Assembly: GCA_963781785.1 (NCBI GenBank)
Contig: CAWAHD010000002.1
Span: forward strand, 248,001-312,000
Reading direction: 5' to 3'
Source: CAWAHD01 sp963781785
Lineage (GTDB): Bacteria > Planctomycetota > Planctomycetia > Isosphaerales > Isosphaeraceae
Length of the DNA stretch: 64,000 bases
Of this stretch, positions 7,201-18,372 are shown piece after piece. Position numbers and translations under genes: made by a program. Below the pieces are notes generated by a model. It had not been told where the DNA came from and searched no databases. It was given only the letters and a program-made list of their open reading frames with translations. Numbering within the stretch: the first letter of the stretch is position 1; the number at the start of each line of letters is the position of its first letter.

Positions 7201-10200
7201 TTAAACACCGGGTTTCCCCTTCACGATCTCCTCGTACCGCGGGGACCCGTGGAGCGGCTTCAAGTCGGGGTCAGACGCGGCTTCCTTGATGGGAAAGCCG
7301 GCCGTGACTGCGCGGAGAAGCAGGTCAATCGCGTGCGACCGCAGCCGGGGGTCGGCGGACTTCTCGGACAGAATCGCGACGGCGCATGCGGCGTTGTAGA
7401 GTCGGTGCGGGGTCGCACTCTCGACCAGGCGGTCGACGTCGTCCAGAGCGCCTCGCTCGCCGAGCCGAGCGCGAACCAGAGCGCGAAGCTGAAGGGCATC
7501 GATCAGATCGGGGTTGGTCAAGAGCGCGCGATCGAGATGCTCGAGCGCCGCCCGCGCGTCGGCTCGCCGCACGACCAGAGCCATGCCGTAATGGGCCTGC
7601 GCGTTGTAAGGATCCCGATCGAGCACCCGAGTGAAGTCATCGATGGCCCCCTGGGGGTTGTCACGGACGCGCGTGATGCCGCGGGCCACCCGGACGACCA
7701 GGTCGGCGGGATTCCTGTCCAGCAACCGTGCGAAATAACGCTCGGCCTCACGCGAGCGGCCCAGCCGCGCCCACGTCTCGCCCAGCGCCGCGAAGACGAC
7801 CAGGTCACTCCTGCCCAGCTCGATGGCTCGTGTCAGGTCTGCGCGAGCGGCATTCAACTGGTTCAACTCGAGCTCGGTCAGGGCGCGGTCGACCACGGCC
7901 TCGGCGAATGCAGGTTCGAGGTCGATTGCGCGGTCATAGGCGAGCTTGGCGTCGAGCAGGCGCCCCGACCTGGCCAGGGCGATCGCCCGGTTGAAATGCA
8001 CCCAGGCGAACGACGGCTCGCGGGCCGAACATGCTGCGAAATCGCCGGCGGCCTCCAGGAATCGCTTCTGCGCGTAGTGGCAATGCCCCAGCACAAACCA
8101 AGCCCAGAACGAGGTGACGTCGAGGTGGAGGGCCTGCCTCAGAGCCTGTTCGGCTCCCGCGGAATCGCCGCCAGCCAGAAGGGTGCTACCCAGGAGCGTG
8201 AGATCGTGGCACGTCGAGGGGATAATCTCGGTGGCGCGGCTGCGATCGGCCGCGGCGCGCCCGGCCATCCCGAGCGCTCCATAGTACCTCGCGCGCTCGG
8301 CATACAGTGCTGACGGGGCCTGCGGGTCGAGCCGTTCGGCACGGTCCAGGGCGGCTATCGCCCGCTCGATGGATCGAGCCCGGTCACGCTCGGTGCCGTG
8401 CTGGGTCTCGAGTGCAACGCGAGCCCGGGCGTCAAGCATCACGAGCTCGACAATCTGCTCGACGAGCCTGCGCCGCTCCTCCGGCGTCAGGTACCGCTGC
8501 CACGCACGCCATCGCGGCGATCGTTCCGACTCGACACCGAGTCGACCGAGTGCCTGACCCGACTTGTCGAGGCCTTCGGAGAGGTGCTGCTTCGAGGCCA
8601 TGGCCGTATTGAGCAGGAACTGGCTCTGCGTGAAGTCATGATCGAAGACCTGGAGCGACATGCGCGCGGCCAGCACCTGAAGCTTGTCGTAAGCGAAGAC
8701 GACCGCTCCCGCCAAAAGACCGATCAGAACGAGCGAGAAGAGCGCGATCGAAGTCGATCCGCACAGCCCCGGGTGGCGCCTGGCGAACTTGCCCATCCGC
8801 TCGCGGAAACTGGGCTCGGGGCAATACTTCATGGGGAGATCGTCGAGGAATCGGCGCAGGTCCTCGGCCAGGTCCCGGGCCCGCGCATAGCGGTGAGCGG
8901 GTTCGAAGCTCAGGCATTTGCCGACCAGAGCGTCGAGGCTCCACGGGACGTGAGGGCACCGGGCGCGAAGCGAGGGGACCTGGCGGCGGGCGGCGATCAT
9001 GAGCTCGATCGTCTCGAACATCGAGCCCCCGGAGGAAACCTCCACAAACGGATGCTCGCCCGCCAGCATCTCGAACAAGATCAACCCGAGGGCGTAAATG
9101 TCGGATCGTTCATCGACCGCCTCCGGAGACGTGTTCCCCCGCGGGTTGAAGGCGTCGAGATGCTCGGGCGACATGTAGGGCAAAGTACCGCCGACCAAAG
9201 CCCGGTGGATGTCGCCGTCGTCGGAGGAGGGTATCACGTCAACAGACAGGTTGAAATCGAGCAGCATCGGGGTTCCATCCGCCGCCAGCAGGATATTGGA
9301 CGGCTTCAGGTCGCGGTGCAAGAGACCGCGCGAATGGGCATGCTCCAGGCCGTCAGCCAGACGAGCGACGATCCAGACTGCCGCCTGGTTCGCGGTCGCG
9401 CCATGAAGAAACTGACGCGACGGCTGGTCGACATCCTGTTCTCGAGACTCGTCTGGTGCAGACACGCCGGTGTCCAGTGCTGCGCGTCCGCGGGTCCCGA
9501 CCCAGCGTGAGAGCAATGATCGGAATCGCGACGCCGCCACGGCGTGCGAGCCGCGGGAGGTCCCCAGCGCAACCGGTGCCGTCGACGACGACCGGCTGGA
9601 GCGCGCCGTCCGAATCCGGCGCGACGAGGCATGAGCCATCGCTCGGCTCGACACCGAAGGGACGTTCCGGCTGACCTGATCGAGCGCTGCGACGAGACTT
9701 CGCCCGTCGTGGTGGGTCGGCACCAGGCCGCCCGCTGCTTCCAGGACCTGCGCCAGGTTGGCACCGCCGAAATACGGCATGCAGAGGATGCGCAGCCCGC
9801 TCCTGGGGTCGTCCGCGACGGAGTGCACCGGCACGATGTGCGAATGCTGAAGCCGGGCGAGGATCTGCGGCTCCTCTCCCTCCGGACGCGAGACCTTGAT
9901 CGCGACCAGCCGCCGGCCCAGGTTGATTTCCTCGGCAAGATAGACCCGTGCAAAAGCCCCTCGACCCAGCTCGAGGATGATCCGGAAACCCGCCAGCTCG
10001 TCCCCGGGGTGGGGAAGCCCGCCGTCGCGGCGCGGCGCGCTGCGCCCGGCTCCCGCGCCGCAGTTGGGCTGTCGCGTCCCGCGTCCGCCGCGGGCGACCC
10101 GATTGTGCCGCGTCCCGGAGCTTGCGTGCTCCCCCAGATCGCTTGGGATTCCTCGAGCTCGAACCCGGCAAACAGCTCGACGCTGTTCCCCGGCAGCTTC

Positions 10201-10433
10201 GGTCCGGAGGAAGTGCCGGAAGAACCGCCGGAATCGGCACGATTGAGCAAATCCCACGAGAAATGGGGAGACCCGGGCCGATCCACGGCAAGTGCTGTTC
10301 CCGAGGTGAGTGCCTCACCCGCCAGCACCGACCCATCGACGGGAAGCGCCTCATCGCGGCCGAGGTTCCATTCGTCCAGGATTTCGCGGGCTGAATCGAC
10401 GTTCAAATGCGGGTCGCGGACAGATTCAGCCAT
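7201..10433 (-). CDS. Membrane Ser/Thr protein kinase with TPR tail, frameshifted
   Basis: About 1077 aa if one frameshift is repaired. The start at 10433 (MAESVRDPHLNVD) opens an acidic N-terminus ending VELFAGFELEESQAIWG. At about 10024-10040, in an alternating GC stretch, the frame shifts and continues GLPHPGDELAGFRIILELGRG, the glycine-rich loop of the kinase. Then come IKVSRPEGEE, HRDLKPSN (catalytic loop) and LDFNLS, where the usual DFG glycine is Asn. A low-complexity Ser/Arg insert separates the two lobes. One membrane helix (ALFSLVLIGLLAGAVVFA) follows the kinase; the rest is about ten TPR-like helix pairs, expected outside the cytoplasm. It is a paralogue of the kinase at 49.0-53.0 kb but has no adjacent sigma factor. 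Confidence 0.85.
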
Positions 10434-10708
10434 GGAAATCGTTAGCCTTCCTATCGTTAGGTCCGGATCTGGATGAGATCGCACGACCGGGCGCCCGACC
10501 TCGCGGGACCGGAGATTGGCCATTCTCATCGACGCTGATGAAGGGATACCCTCTGCCTTTCTCTCTATGCCATCGATTGCGGGTTGTCCAATTTGTGCCG
10601 CTCCTGGCCCACCGGATCTGGAGCCAAACGCGCGAGTTCGAACGTTGCGGCGGTCCAGGTCCATTTCGTGACCTAACCTTCTCGTAGGCATACGAGGAGA
10701 GGGTATCG

Positions 10709-12322
10709 ATGATCGGCGAGACGAACGGACTGGACGAATCCGACACGGGGTTGGCCGACACCAGCCCGGGCGCGAGCTCACCCGAGACGACGGCGAGGAG
10801 CTTGTCCAGGGAATTCTCTGCACCGGTGGGGATCCTCGATTCACGGGGCAGACGGTGGACCGCCATGGTGGGGGCGACCGAAGCCCAATTCCCGTTGATC
10901 GGGGACCCGCTCGTACGGAGGAGTCAAGCGAGCGACCTGGGTATGGGCCAGGTGGCCCTCTGGCGATCCCCCGACGATGGCGACCGCGTCTGGCTTTTGA
11001 TACCGGTTCGGGGCCAAAGCGGGATCCCGGAAGTGGCGATTGTCGGATTTCGAGCCGGGGCCGACCCCGCGAGGAACACGCCCGCGTGGGACGAGGACAC
11101 GCGCGACTACGCGATGGAGCGCGTCAACTGGGGGCCGGCTTGTCCCGATCCGGCCCTGCGGGCCTGGGGCCAGCAGGCCGCCGACCGGCTGCGCCAACAA
11201 CAGCCGAATCGAAAGGACTCCCTGTCGCCGTCCGTGCTGAGCGACGGTGAGAGCAGCGGCGTGGTGATCAGCCGCTTGACTCGCCGGCTGCGGATTTCCG
11301 ACCCGCCCCACCATTTCCAGAACGTGGCGACGACCGTACTCAGGACCTCGCTCAACGTGCAAGCGGTGGCCTGGGTACCGAAGGCTGCCGACGAGCCCGT
11401 GATCGTCAGCGGATTGATCGAAGGCCTGAGCGCGCAGGCTTACCGCACGATTCCCTCGCCCAGCGGGCGGGAATCGACCTTGATCGCCCGCGATGGGGAA
11501 AACGGGCATCACTCCGGCGCGCCGCCGTCGGTGAAACGCTATGCCTCGATCGCCGCGGGCTCCGTCGGCTGGCTCCTGGCCGTGAACCCGCTCGACGATC
11601 GGGCGATCTCTCCGGCAGACATCGAACGGCTCCAGTACGTCGGCTCGTTGATTGTCGCCCAGCTTTCCAACGCAAGGATCTATGCCGACCTCAAGGAGCT
11701 TCTCTTCGGAATCATTCGCGCGCTGACTGCGGCCATCGATGCCAAGGATCCCTACACATCCGGCCATTCCGAGCGAGTCGCGCGAATTGCCGTCCGCCTC
11801 GCCGAAGAGCTGGGAATGCCGTCCCCCAAACGGAGCGACCTCTACCTGGCGGGACTGCTGCACGACGTCGGCAAGATCGGCATCGACGACGGCGTCCTCA
11901 AGAAGACCGGACCCTTGACGCCGGAGGAATATCGCAAGATCCAGGCACACGTCGAGATCGGCGTGACCATCCTCAAGGACCTCAAGAAGCTGCACCACAT
12001 CCTTCCCGGAGTCAGGCACCACCACGAGAGCCTCGATGGGACCGGTTATCCCGACCACCTGGCCGGCGAGGATATCCCGTTCGAGGCGCGCATCCTGGCG
12101 GTCGCCGACTCGTTCGACGCCATGTCGAGCAACCGGCCGTACCGCAAGCGGCTCAGCCTCACCCAGATCGACACGATCCTCCAACAGGGACGGAGCGTCC
12201 AGTGGGACCCCGCCGTGATCGACGCGCTGTTCGCCTGCCGCAACGACCTGGAAGCCATTCGCCAGAAGGGACTGGGCGAAAGCTTGATCGGTGCCGTCGA
12301 CGTCACGCTGGGGCGGAACTGA
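10709..12322 (+). CDS. HD-GYP domain phosphodiesterase-type signalling protein
   Basis: A 537-aa protein preceded by a strong AGGAGAGG site. Residues 1-150 show no clear family; the middle (about 190-320) looks like a GAF sensor domain (NVQAVAWVPKAADEPVIVSG to ISPADIERLQYVGSLIVAQLSNARIYADL). The C-terminal 200 residues are a full HD-GYP domain: SGHSERVARIAVRLAEELG, the HD pair in GLLHDVGKIGI, HVEIG, and HHHESLDGTGYPDHL, which carries the HHE and GYP signatures. All metal-ligand motifs appear intact, so hydrolysis of cyclic di-GMP or a related dinucleotide is plausible for the family. It is convergent with the downstream kinase gene with only 5 bp between the stops, and divergent from the 7.2-10.4 kb kinase. 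Confidence 0.93.
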   Translation: MIGETNGLDESDTGLADTSPGASSPETTARSLSREFSAPVGILDSRGRRWTAMVGATEAQFPLIGDPLVRRSQASDLGMGQVALWRSPDDGDRVWLLIPVRGQSGIPEVAIVGFRAGADPARNTPAWDEDTRDYAMERVNWGPACPDPALRAWGQQAADRLRQQQPNRKDSLSPSVLSDGESSGVVISRLTRRLRISDPPHHFQNVATTVLRTSLNVQAVAWVPKAADEPVIVSGLIEGLSAQAYRTIPSPSGRESTLIARDGENGHHSGAPPSVKRYASIAAGSVGWLLAVNPLDDRAISPADIERLQYVGSLIVAQLSNARIYADLKELLFGIIRALTAAIDAKDPYTSGHSERVARIAVRLAEELGMPSPKRSDLYLAGLLHDVGKIGIDDGVLKKTGPLTPEEYRKIQAHVEIGVTILKDLKKLHHILPGVRHHHESLDGTGYPDHLAGEDIPFEARILAVADSFDAMSSNRPYRKRLSLTQIDTILQQGRSVQWDPAVIDALFACRNDLEAIRQKGLGESLIGAVDVTLGRN

Positions 12323-12327
12323 TCGGT

Positions 12328-15300
12328 TCAACGGTGATCCCCCTGGGCCTTCTTCAAAAGGTTGTCGACATCCTTCCACAGGCCACGCCAGGCCTGGCGT
12401 TCGTCCTCGGGGAGTTTCGCGATCTCGGCCTCGTTGCGCACGCCGGCGAGGTTGGAATCGGCCTTCCAGCGTGTTAACACGTGATAGATCGCGACGCGAA
12501 CCTTGGGGTCGCTGTCGTCGACCGTTCTGGACCAGGCAGCCAGCTCGCCGTTGAGCCAGGCGAGGGCCTGGCCGCGCAGCTTGGTCCGCGCAGCTTGATC
12601 GGGCGGCGGATCATCTTTGCTCTGACCGCAGCCGGCCAGCGCGGCGGCGCACGCGGCGTAATAAGCGTATTGCAACCGGCGGTCGTCGGCCAGTTTGGGG
12701 TCGATCCGCAGCGCGTCGGCGAAGAGTCGGGCGGCGCCGGCGTGGAGTTTGCGGTCGGAGCAGAGCTGGATGAAAGTCAGCCGCTCGATCAGGTCAGCGG
12801 GGCGATCGTCGCCTTTGAGCACGGCCGGCAGTCGGGGGTCGAGCGCGACCAGCCGCTCGACGTCGCGGAGCCACTGCGCCGAGGGATAACTCCAGCCGGG
12901 CTGCCGCGAACCAAGCTCATGGCCGCGGCGCAGTTCCTCCACGGCGTCGGCGTACCGGCCGCCCCGACGCAGCAGGTGGCCGAGATTGCAGTGGGCCTCG
13001 GCGTAGTCGGGCTTGAGCTTGAGCGCCGCGCGGAATTCGGCCTCGGCCTCGGCCGGCTTGCCCTCGACCCCCAGAGCATTGCCGAAATCGTAGTGGATGT
13101 CGGCAGAGTCGGGCTTCAGCTTGAGTGCCGCGCGAAATTCGGGCTCGGCCTCCCCCGGCTTGCCCTGCTTCACCAGGGCGTCGGCGAGATTGTAGTGCGA
13201 TTCGGCGTGATTGGGATTGAGCGCCACGGCCGTGCGGAATTCCGCCTCGGCTTGTGCAGGCCTGCCCCGCATCGTGAGGACGCGGCCCAGGTTCATGTGA
13301 GCATCGGCCCGATCGGGCTTGAGCTCTACCACCGCGCGGTACTCGGCCTCGACCTCGGCCCAATTGCCCTCTTCCCACAAGACGTTGGCGAGGTTGTAGT
13401 GGGCCTGGAAGAGGTCGGGATTGAGCTTCAATGCCGCGCGGTATTCGGCCACAGCGTCGTCCCGCTTGCCCTGTTCCAGAAGGACGATGCCCAGGTTGGT
13501 GTGGGCCTCGGCGAAGCCGGGCTGCCGCTTCAGTCCCGCGCGATAGGCCGCCTCGGCCTCGGCCGGCTTGCCCTGGGCAGCCAGGGCGACGCCGAGGTTG
13601 ATCTGGATGCCACCATCATCAGGACGGAGCTCGAGCGCCGCGCGGGCCGCGGCGACCGCGCGGGCGAGGATCTTGCTCGCCTCGTCGGTCTGGCCGTGGG
13701 CCTTGAGCAAGCTGCCGAAGCAGGCCAGGTGCCACAAGTTGTCGGGCCGCCGATCGACCAGGTCGCGGAAGGTTCGAATCGCATCGGCGCCCCGGCCCAG
13801 ATCGGCGAGCCGGTGGGCCAGGTCGTGCGCCATTTCCGGCCGCAACGCCCGACCGGCTGCGTAATACTGCACCGTCTCCTGGACGGGCATCGGCTTGAGC
13901 CGAGAGAGGGCCCCGGCGAGGCGAAAGTTCACCCAGACGTCGTCGGGATGCCGCGCCACGGCCCGGCGGAGCAGATCCACCGCGGCCTCCCGGTCGCCCA
14001 CGCTCTCCAGAGCGTCGCCCAGGAGCACGGCGGTCGGAGCCGGCAGCTCGGCTGCCTGCGGTTCGCTGGCCATGGCCTTGAGCTGCGCCCCGGCCGCCGT
14101 GCGGTCTTCGGCCATCAGCAGGGCACGGAGCCGATCGCGGTAATCGTCGGCGTCGGCCAGGCGAGCCAGCTCCAGCGGCTTCTGCCACAATGCGGCCGAC
14201 CGCTGGGCGGCGCGGCGCACCCCCGACCAATGATCCAGATACGCCGCCAGCTCCACCACCACCGCGGCGGGCCGGCGCCTGAGCCGATCGGCCCCCTCGT
14301 TCACGCTCAGCGCATCGACGTCCAGTTGGGCGGCGCCGAACGCCTCGGCGTAGGCCGCGTCGGTCGATGCCGCGCCGGCATCCGCCTCGTTGGCACGGGC
14401 CTCCACCAGAGCTTGTCGTAGCACCAGATCACGGTCGGCGTCGCGCAGGCCGGACGCCGCGGCCTCTTTGAGCAGGGCAAGCCGTGCCAGCGCAACCGGA
14501 GCGATGCCGGCGGGATCGTCCTCGACCTGTTGCACCGCAGCCAAAGCCGTGCGCCACCTCGGCGCGTCGTCGGGCTGGGCACGTGCCTGATCGACCAGGG
14601 TCGTGGCCCGGCCCAGGAGCCGGTCGACCGCCGCGGAGCGAGTCTGCCGTTCGTGCGCAATGTACGTGAAGGCCAGGCCGCCCAGCGTGGTCATCGCCAG
14701 GAGCGAAGCCGCCAGCGCTACGGTGCGGCGCCGGCGGGACCGCTCCAGAGCGACCCGGGCCTGCGCCTCCTCGGCCCTGGCCGACTCGGCCGCGCGGGCC
14801 AGTTCGGCGGCGTGCAGCCGCTCCTGCACGCCCGCCAGGTACGCCGACAGTCGCGACACCACGCTGCCGGCATCGCGCGGCCGGTCCTCCGGCTCGGCGG
14901 CCAGGCAAAGGCGGGCCAGCGCGCGGAGCTCGGCGTCGGCGCCACTGGATTCCAGCCGGGCGAACGCCTCGGCCAGGTCGCCGCGCGCCGCCTTGCGCTG
15001 GATCTCTCCCGAATTGCGACCGGTGAACGCGGGCCGGCCGGTGAGGATCTCACTCAGGATCGAGCCCAGCGCGAACACGTCGGACCGCTCGTCCACCCGG
15101 TCGATCTCCCCGCGGGCTTGCTCCGGCGCCATGTAAGCCGGCGTGCCCAGCACGCTGCCGGCAAGCGACCGCTCGGCATCCGAATCACTGCGATTCGTGG
15201 CGATGATTGTCCCGTCGTTATCGACCACACCGGCCGTGGCGTCGGCATCGCGCCTCCCCTGGGCAACACCTTGGCCAGGCCCCAATCCATCACCTGCACC

Positions 15301-16034
15301 TCGCCGAAACTACCAACCATCACATTCGACGGCTTGAGGTCACGATGGATCACGCCGCGGGCGTGCGCGTACGCCACCGTCTGGCAGACCTGAAGGAAAA
15401 CGCCCAGGATGCGCGACTGATCGGCAGTCGAATCAGGCCGCGCGGCCAGCACATCGGCCAGGGTGCGACCCTTGACCAGCTTCATCGTGAAGTAAGGGCG
15501 ACCGTCGACGAAGGCACCCAGCTCGTAGATCGGCACGACGCCCGGATGCTGCAACTGGCCGGCAATCTGCGCCTCTTCGATGAACCGGCGGCTCAGCTCG
15601 GGATTGTCGCGATGCTGCTCGAGCAAGACCTTGACGGCCAGGTCGCGGCCGATGTCGCTGTCGCGTCCCTTGAGGATGGCGCCCATGCCGCCATGGGCAA
15701 TCTCGCCCAGGAGCTGGAGCCGCGCGGCGGGGTCGGTGTGGCCGGGCATTTCGGGCGAGCCCGGTTTGACGACGGGCCCGGGCTCGGTGTCGGAGTCGGT
15801 ATCACGGAGCAGCACGCGGGGAACCGGTCCGATGGTCTCGGCAAGGTGGACCAGAGCGCTGGTTTGGCCCGACGCGGGCAAGAGCGCCAGTGTGGCCGCC
15901 GGTTCGCCGCCCTTGGCCACGCTGAACGCCTCGCTGTTCAGCCCTTGCTGGAGCAAGCACCGGGGGCAAAGGCCCTTGGGCGCATTGGCAGGACGCTCGG
16001 ATCCGCAGTTGGGGCAGCGGTTGGCTTCGGCCAT
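12328..16034 (-). CDS. Zinc-ribbon Ser/Thr protein kinase with TPR tail, frameshifted
   Basis: About 1235 aa once a one-base loss at about 15256-15263 is corrected. Start 16034 (MAEANRCPNCG) follows GGGAG. The N-terminus has a zinc ribbon (CPNCGS, then CPRC near residue 33). The kinase domain follows: GEIAHGGMGAILKGRDSDI, LAVKVLLE, GVIHRDLKPSNVMVG and VMDWGLAKVL, with DWG in place of DFG as in many planctomycete kinases. Right after LAKVL the frame breaks in CCCAGGGGAGG and resumes with the activation segment GTPAYMAPEQARG. A membrane helix (TVALAASLLAMTTLGGLAFTYI) precedes a long tail with at least eight canonical TPRs (for example PDYAEAHCNLGHLLRRGGRY). It lies 94 bp downstream of an ECF sigma gene on the same strand. 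Confidence 0.87.
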
Positions 16035-16128
16035 GGGGGAATCTCCCATGCGGAGAATGTGTCGATCCTACGAGATGATAAGGATTCGGCCGCGAAAGCC
16101 GGCGCGGCTTGCCGGAATATTCTTTGGG

Positions 16129-16884
16129 TCAAGGCCCAAGAGCCGTGAACAGGGCCCGGATCTCGTCGGCGATCGCTTCGGGGCTCGGGTCGTCGAGCGT
16201 GGCCGCGATCTGGTCGCGAAGCAGCCTGCCGTAGCGATGGCGGAGCCGGCGGACGGCCCCCTCGACGGCCGCCTCGGTCATGTTGAATTCGCGTGCGATC
16301 GCGGCATACGCGACGGCGCCGGGCCCGCCCTCCAGCACGGCCTTGAGGCGCTCGAAGAGCTGCGGCCAACCGCTGGCGGCCTGCTCGCGCTTAAGCAGCT
16401 CGAGCACCTTTTCGAGCAGCGTCAGGGCCCACGCGCGGTCAAAAAGCTGCTCGGGCGTCGTCGCATCGGCCGGCTCAACCCGGTAACGGCCCTCGGCAAA
16501 AACGGCATCGATGGACACCGGCCTGATCCCGCCGCCACGCTTCTGGGCACGCTCGCGGTCCTGCTGATCTCCCAGAAAAAAGCGGCAATCCGTGCGGAGG
16601 AACGCCCGGAAGCGGCCCTTTTGCTGATCGGCGGCGGCCAGGACCCCGCGCTCCAGCAGGCGGGCGAAATAGGACTGGGTCAGGTCCTGGGCATCGGCCG
16701 GGTCAAATCCCTGGCGGCGAATGAAGGCGTAGAGCGGATACCAGTAGGCGCGGCAAAGCTCGGCCAGTGCCTCGCGATCCTCGGGGGTGATGCGGTCGCC
16801 GGCCGCGGCGACCCGACTCCAATGCGTCGTCGGGAAGCCGGCGGCGGATGGGTTCAGAGACATGGCAAGGCTCGTCGCACTCAT
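16129..16884 (-). CDS. ECF-type RNA polymerase sigma factor (planctomycete kinase-associated group)
   Basis: A 251-aa sigma-70 family protein. The start at 16884 (MSATSL) has GGAGG about 15 bp upstream; 16863 (MSLNPS) is the alternative. It opens with GFPTTHWSRV, a common planctomycete ECF N-terminus. Region 2 includes LCRAYWYPLYAFIRRQGFDPADAQDLTQSYFARLLE; region 4 has AYAAIAREFNMTEAAVEGAVRRLRHRYG, the helix-turn-helix that reads the -35 element. No anti-sigma gene is adjacent. The downstream gene on the same strand is the zinc-ribbon kinase, which suggests that the kinase regulates the sigma factor, as proposed for planctomycete ECF groups linked to protein kinases; this is inference here. 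Confidence 0.9.
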   Translation of the reverse strand: MSATSLAMSLNPSAAGFPTTHWSRVAAAGDRITPEDREALAELCRAYWYPLYAFIRRQGFDPADAQDLTQSYFARLLERGVLAAADQQKGRFRAFLRTDCRFFLGDQQDRERAQKRGGGIRPVSIDAVFAEGRYRVEPADATTPEQLFDRAWALTLLEKVLELLKREQAASGWPQLFERLKAVLEGGPGAVAYAAIAREFNMTEAAVEGAVRRLRHRYGRLLRDQIAATLDDPSPEAIADEIRALFTALGP

Positions 16885-17212
16885 GGTCGTTCGACGCATC
16901 CTCCACCGGGCAGTCACTCGATCCAGATTACGACACGGCGGATCGGATTCCAAACCCTTGGCCGCCGTGCCAATATTCGCCCCGGACTACCGGAGATCCG
17001 ACTGGAAGTCCATTCCGGCGCCGAAGTGGTCACCGCGGATCACCCGGGCCCAATGATCGCCGCCCTGACCGCCTCGGATCAAAAAAATCGACGGATGCGC
17101 CACGAATTGGGGCCAACCCCGCGCGGAATGTCGCCTACTACTCTATTAGGACATCACGGACCAGTTGGGTCCTTCGCCGACATTGAGTCATCGCGAAGGT
17201 CGTCCGGGCTGA
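16885..17212. other. Divergent intergenic region, no feature recognised
   Basis: This 328-bp stretch separates the sigma factor (minus) from the D-amino-acid oxidase (plus). It should contain both promoters. I see no convincing coding frame, hairpin or repeat; it is somewhat less GC-rich than the neighbouring genes. Confidence 0.4.
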
Positions 17213-18372
17213 ATGATGACTCAACCGAAAACGCCTGGTCATGCTCCGGTAGGTTCTCCCGTCAGAAGTACGGGACGAGGTGTGCTGGTTATTGGCGCCG
17301 GGGTTAGCGGCTTGACGAGCGCGTATCTGTCTGCGGCGCAAGGGGTTCGAGGTTACGGTCGTCGCCGACCGGTTTGCTCCGCGGGTGACGTCGGTCGTTG
17401 CCGGTGCGTTGTGGGAATGGCCGCCAGCGGTCTGCGGGCACCATCAGGACCAAGTCTCCCTTTCTCGCTCCAAGGGCTGGTCCGAAGTATCCCACGAGGT
17501 CTTCGCGGATCTGGCTCTCGATCCCAAGACCGGCATTTTTCTCCGGCCGGTCACCTATTACTTCAAGCGGCCGGTCGGGGCAGACGCAGCTTCACAGCCA
17601 GAAGATGAACGAGCTTCGCGACAAGGTTCACCGGTTCCGGCATGACCCCGCGCTGATCGCGGAGAATGGCGTCAATCCCGAGCTGGGTCTGCAGGACGCG
17701 TATACGCATCTCGCGCCGATGGTCGACACCGATCAATACATGCCGTGGCTGCTCGGCGAGGCCCGAAGTGCGGGCTGCCGCATCCTGGAAGCCCGGATCA
17801 CCGGCCCGCTCACCGGGCAGGAGAAGAAGCTGGCCCGGCAATTTGGAGTCGATGCGATCGTCAATTGCACTGGCCTGGGGGCCAGGGAGCTCACGGACGA
17901 CTCGGTGTATCCGCTGCGCAGTGCGCTGATCCGTGTCCGGAACGATGGGACCACGATCCCACGGGTCACCGAGGCCCATTGCATCTCCCACGACGGAAAG
18001 AGCGGAGAGCGGGGCTTCGTGTTCATCGTGCCGCGCGGGCGGGACATGCTGGTCCTGGGTGGTCTGGCCGAGCCCGATCTCTGGGACCTGGACATCGGGT
18101 TGTCGAACTACGAGCCGATCCGCGAGATGTATCGCCGTTGCGTCGATTTCCTGCCGGCCCTCGAGGGCGCCCAGATCGACGCCGCCGAGCCGGTTCGTGC
18201 CGGCCTGCGGCCGGCGCGCCGCCAGAACGTCCGCCTCGAGCACGAGGCGGGCACCCGCATCGTGCACAATTACGGGCACGGCGGGTCGGGTGTCACGTTC
18301 TCCTGGGGTTGCGCTCTCGAAGTCGCGGAACACGTCGAGCGGCTTGTGGTCCGAGAGAAAGCGACTGCCTGA
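17213..18372 (+). CDS. FAD-dependent D-amino-acid oxidase, two frameshifts
   Basis: About 385 aa after two one-base corrections. The N-terminus has the FAD-binding VLVIGAGVSGLTSAYL. The frame breaks in GGGG at 17342-17345 and resumes as FEVTVVADRFAPRVTS and AGALWEWPPAVCG, both typical of D-amino-acid oxidases. A second extra base in GGGG at 17577-17580 leads into GQTQLHSQKMNELRDK. The C-terminal half is intact: NCTGLGARELTDD, GLRPARRQNVRLE (substrate-binding Arg region) and HNYGHGGSGVTFSWGCA, the flavin-binding C-terminal signature. The family oxidatively deaminates D-amino acids to 2-oxo acids and hydrogen peroxide. Both breaks are G-run insertions and everything else is conserved, so assembly error is more likely than decay, but a pseudogene is not excluded. 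Confidence 0.82.

Noticed and set aside
7104..8313. Plus-strand frame of 384 aa across the kinase C-terminus
   Set aside because: Antisense to a conserved TPR region, with unnatural composition.
12481..14421. A 646-aa plus-strand frame opposite the kinase-TPR gene
   Set aside because: Antisense to tandem TPR repeats; the apparent protein merely mirrors those repeats (LGLGRLALDPQ-like pattern).
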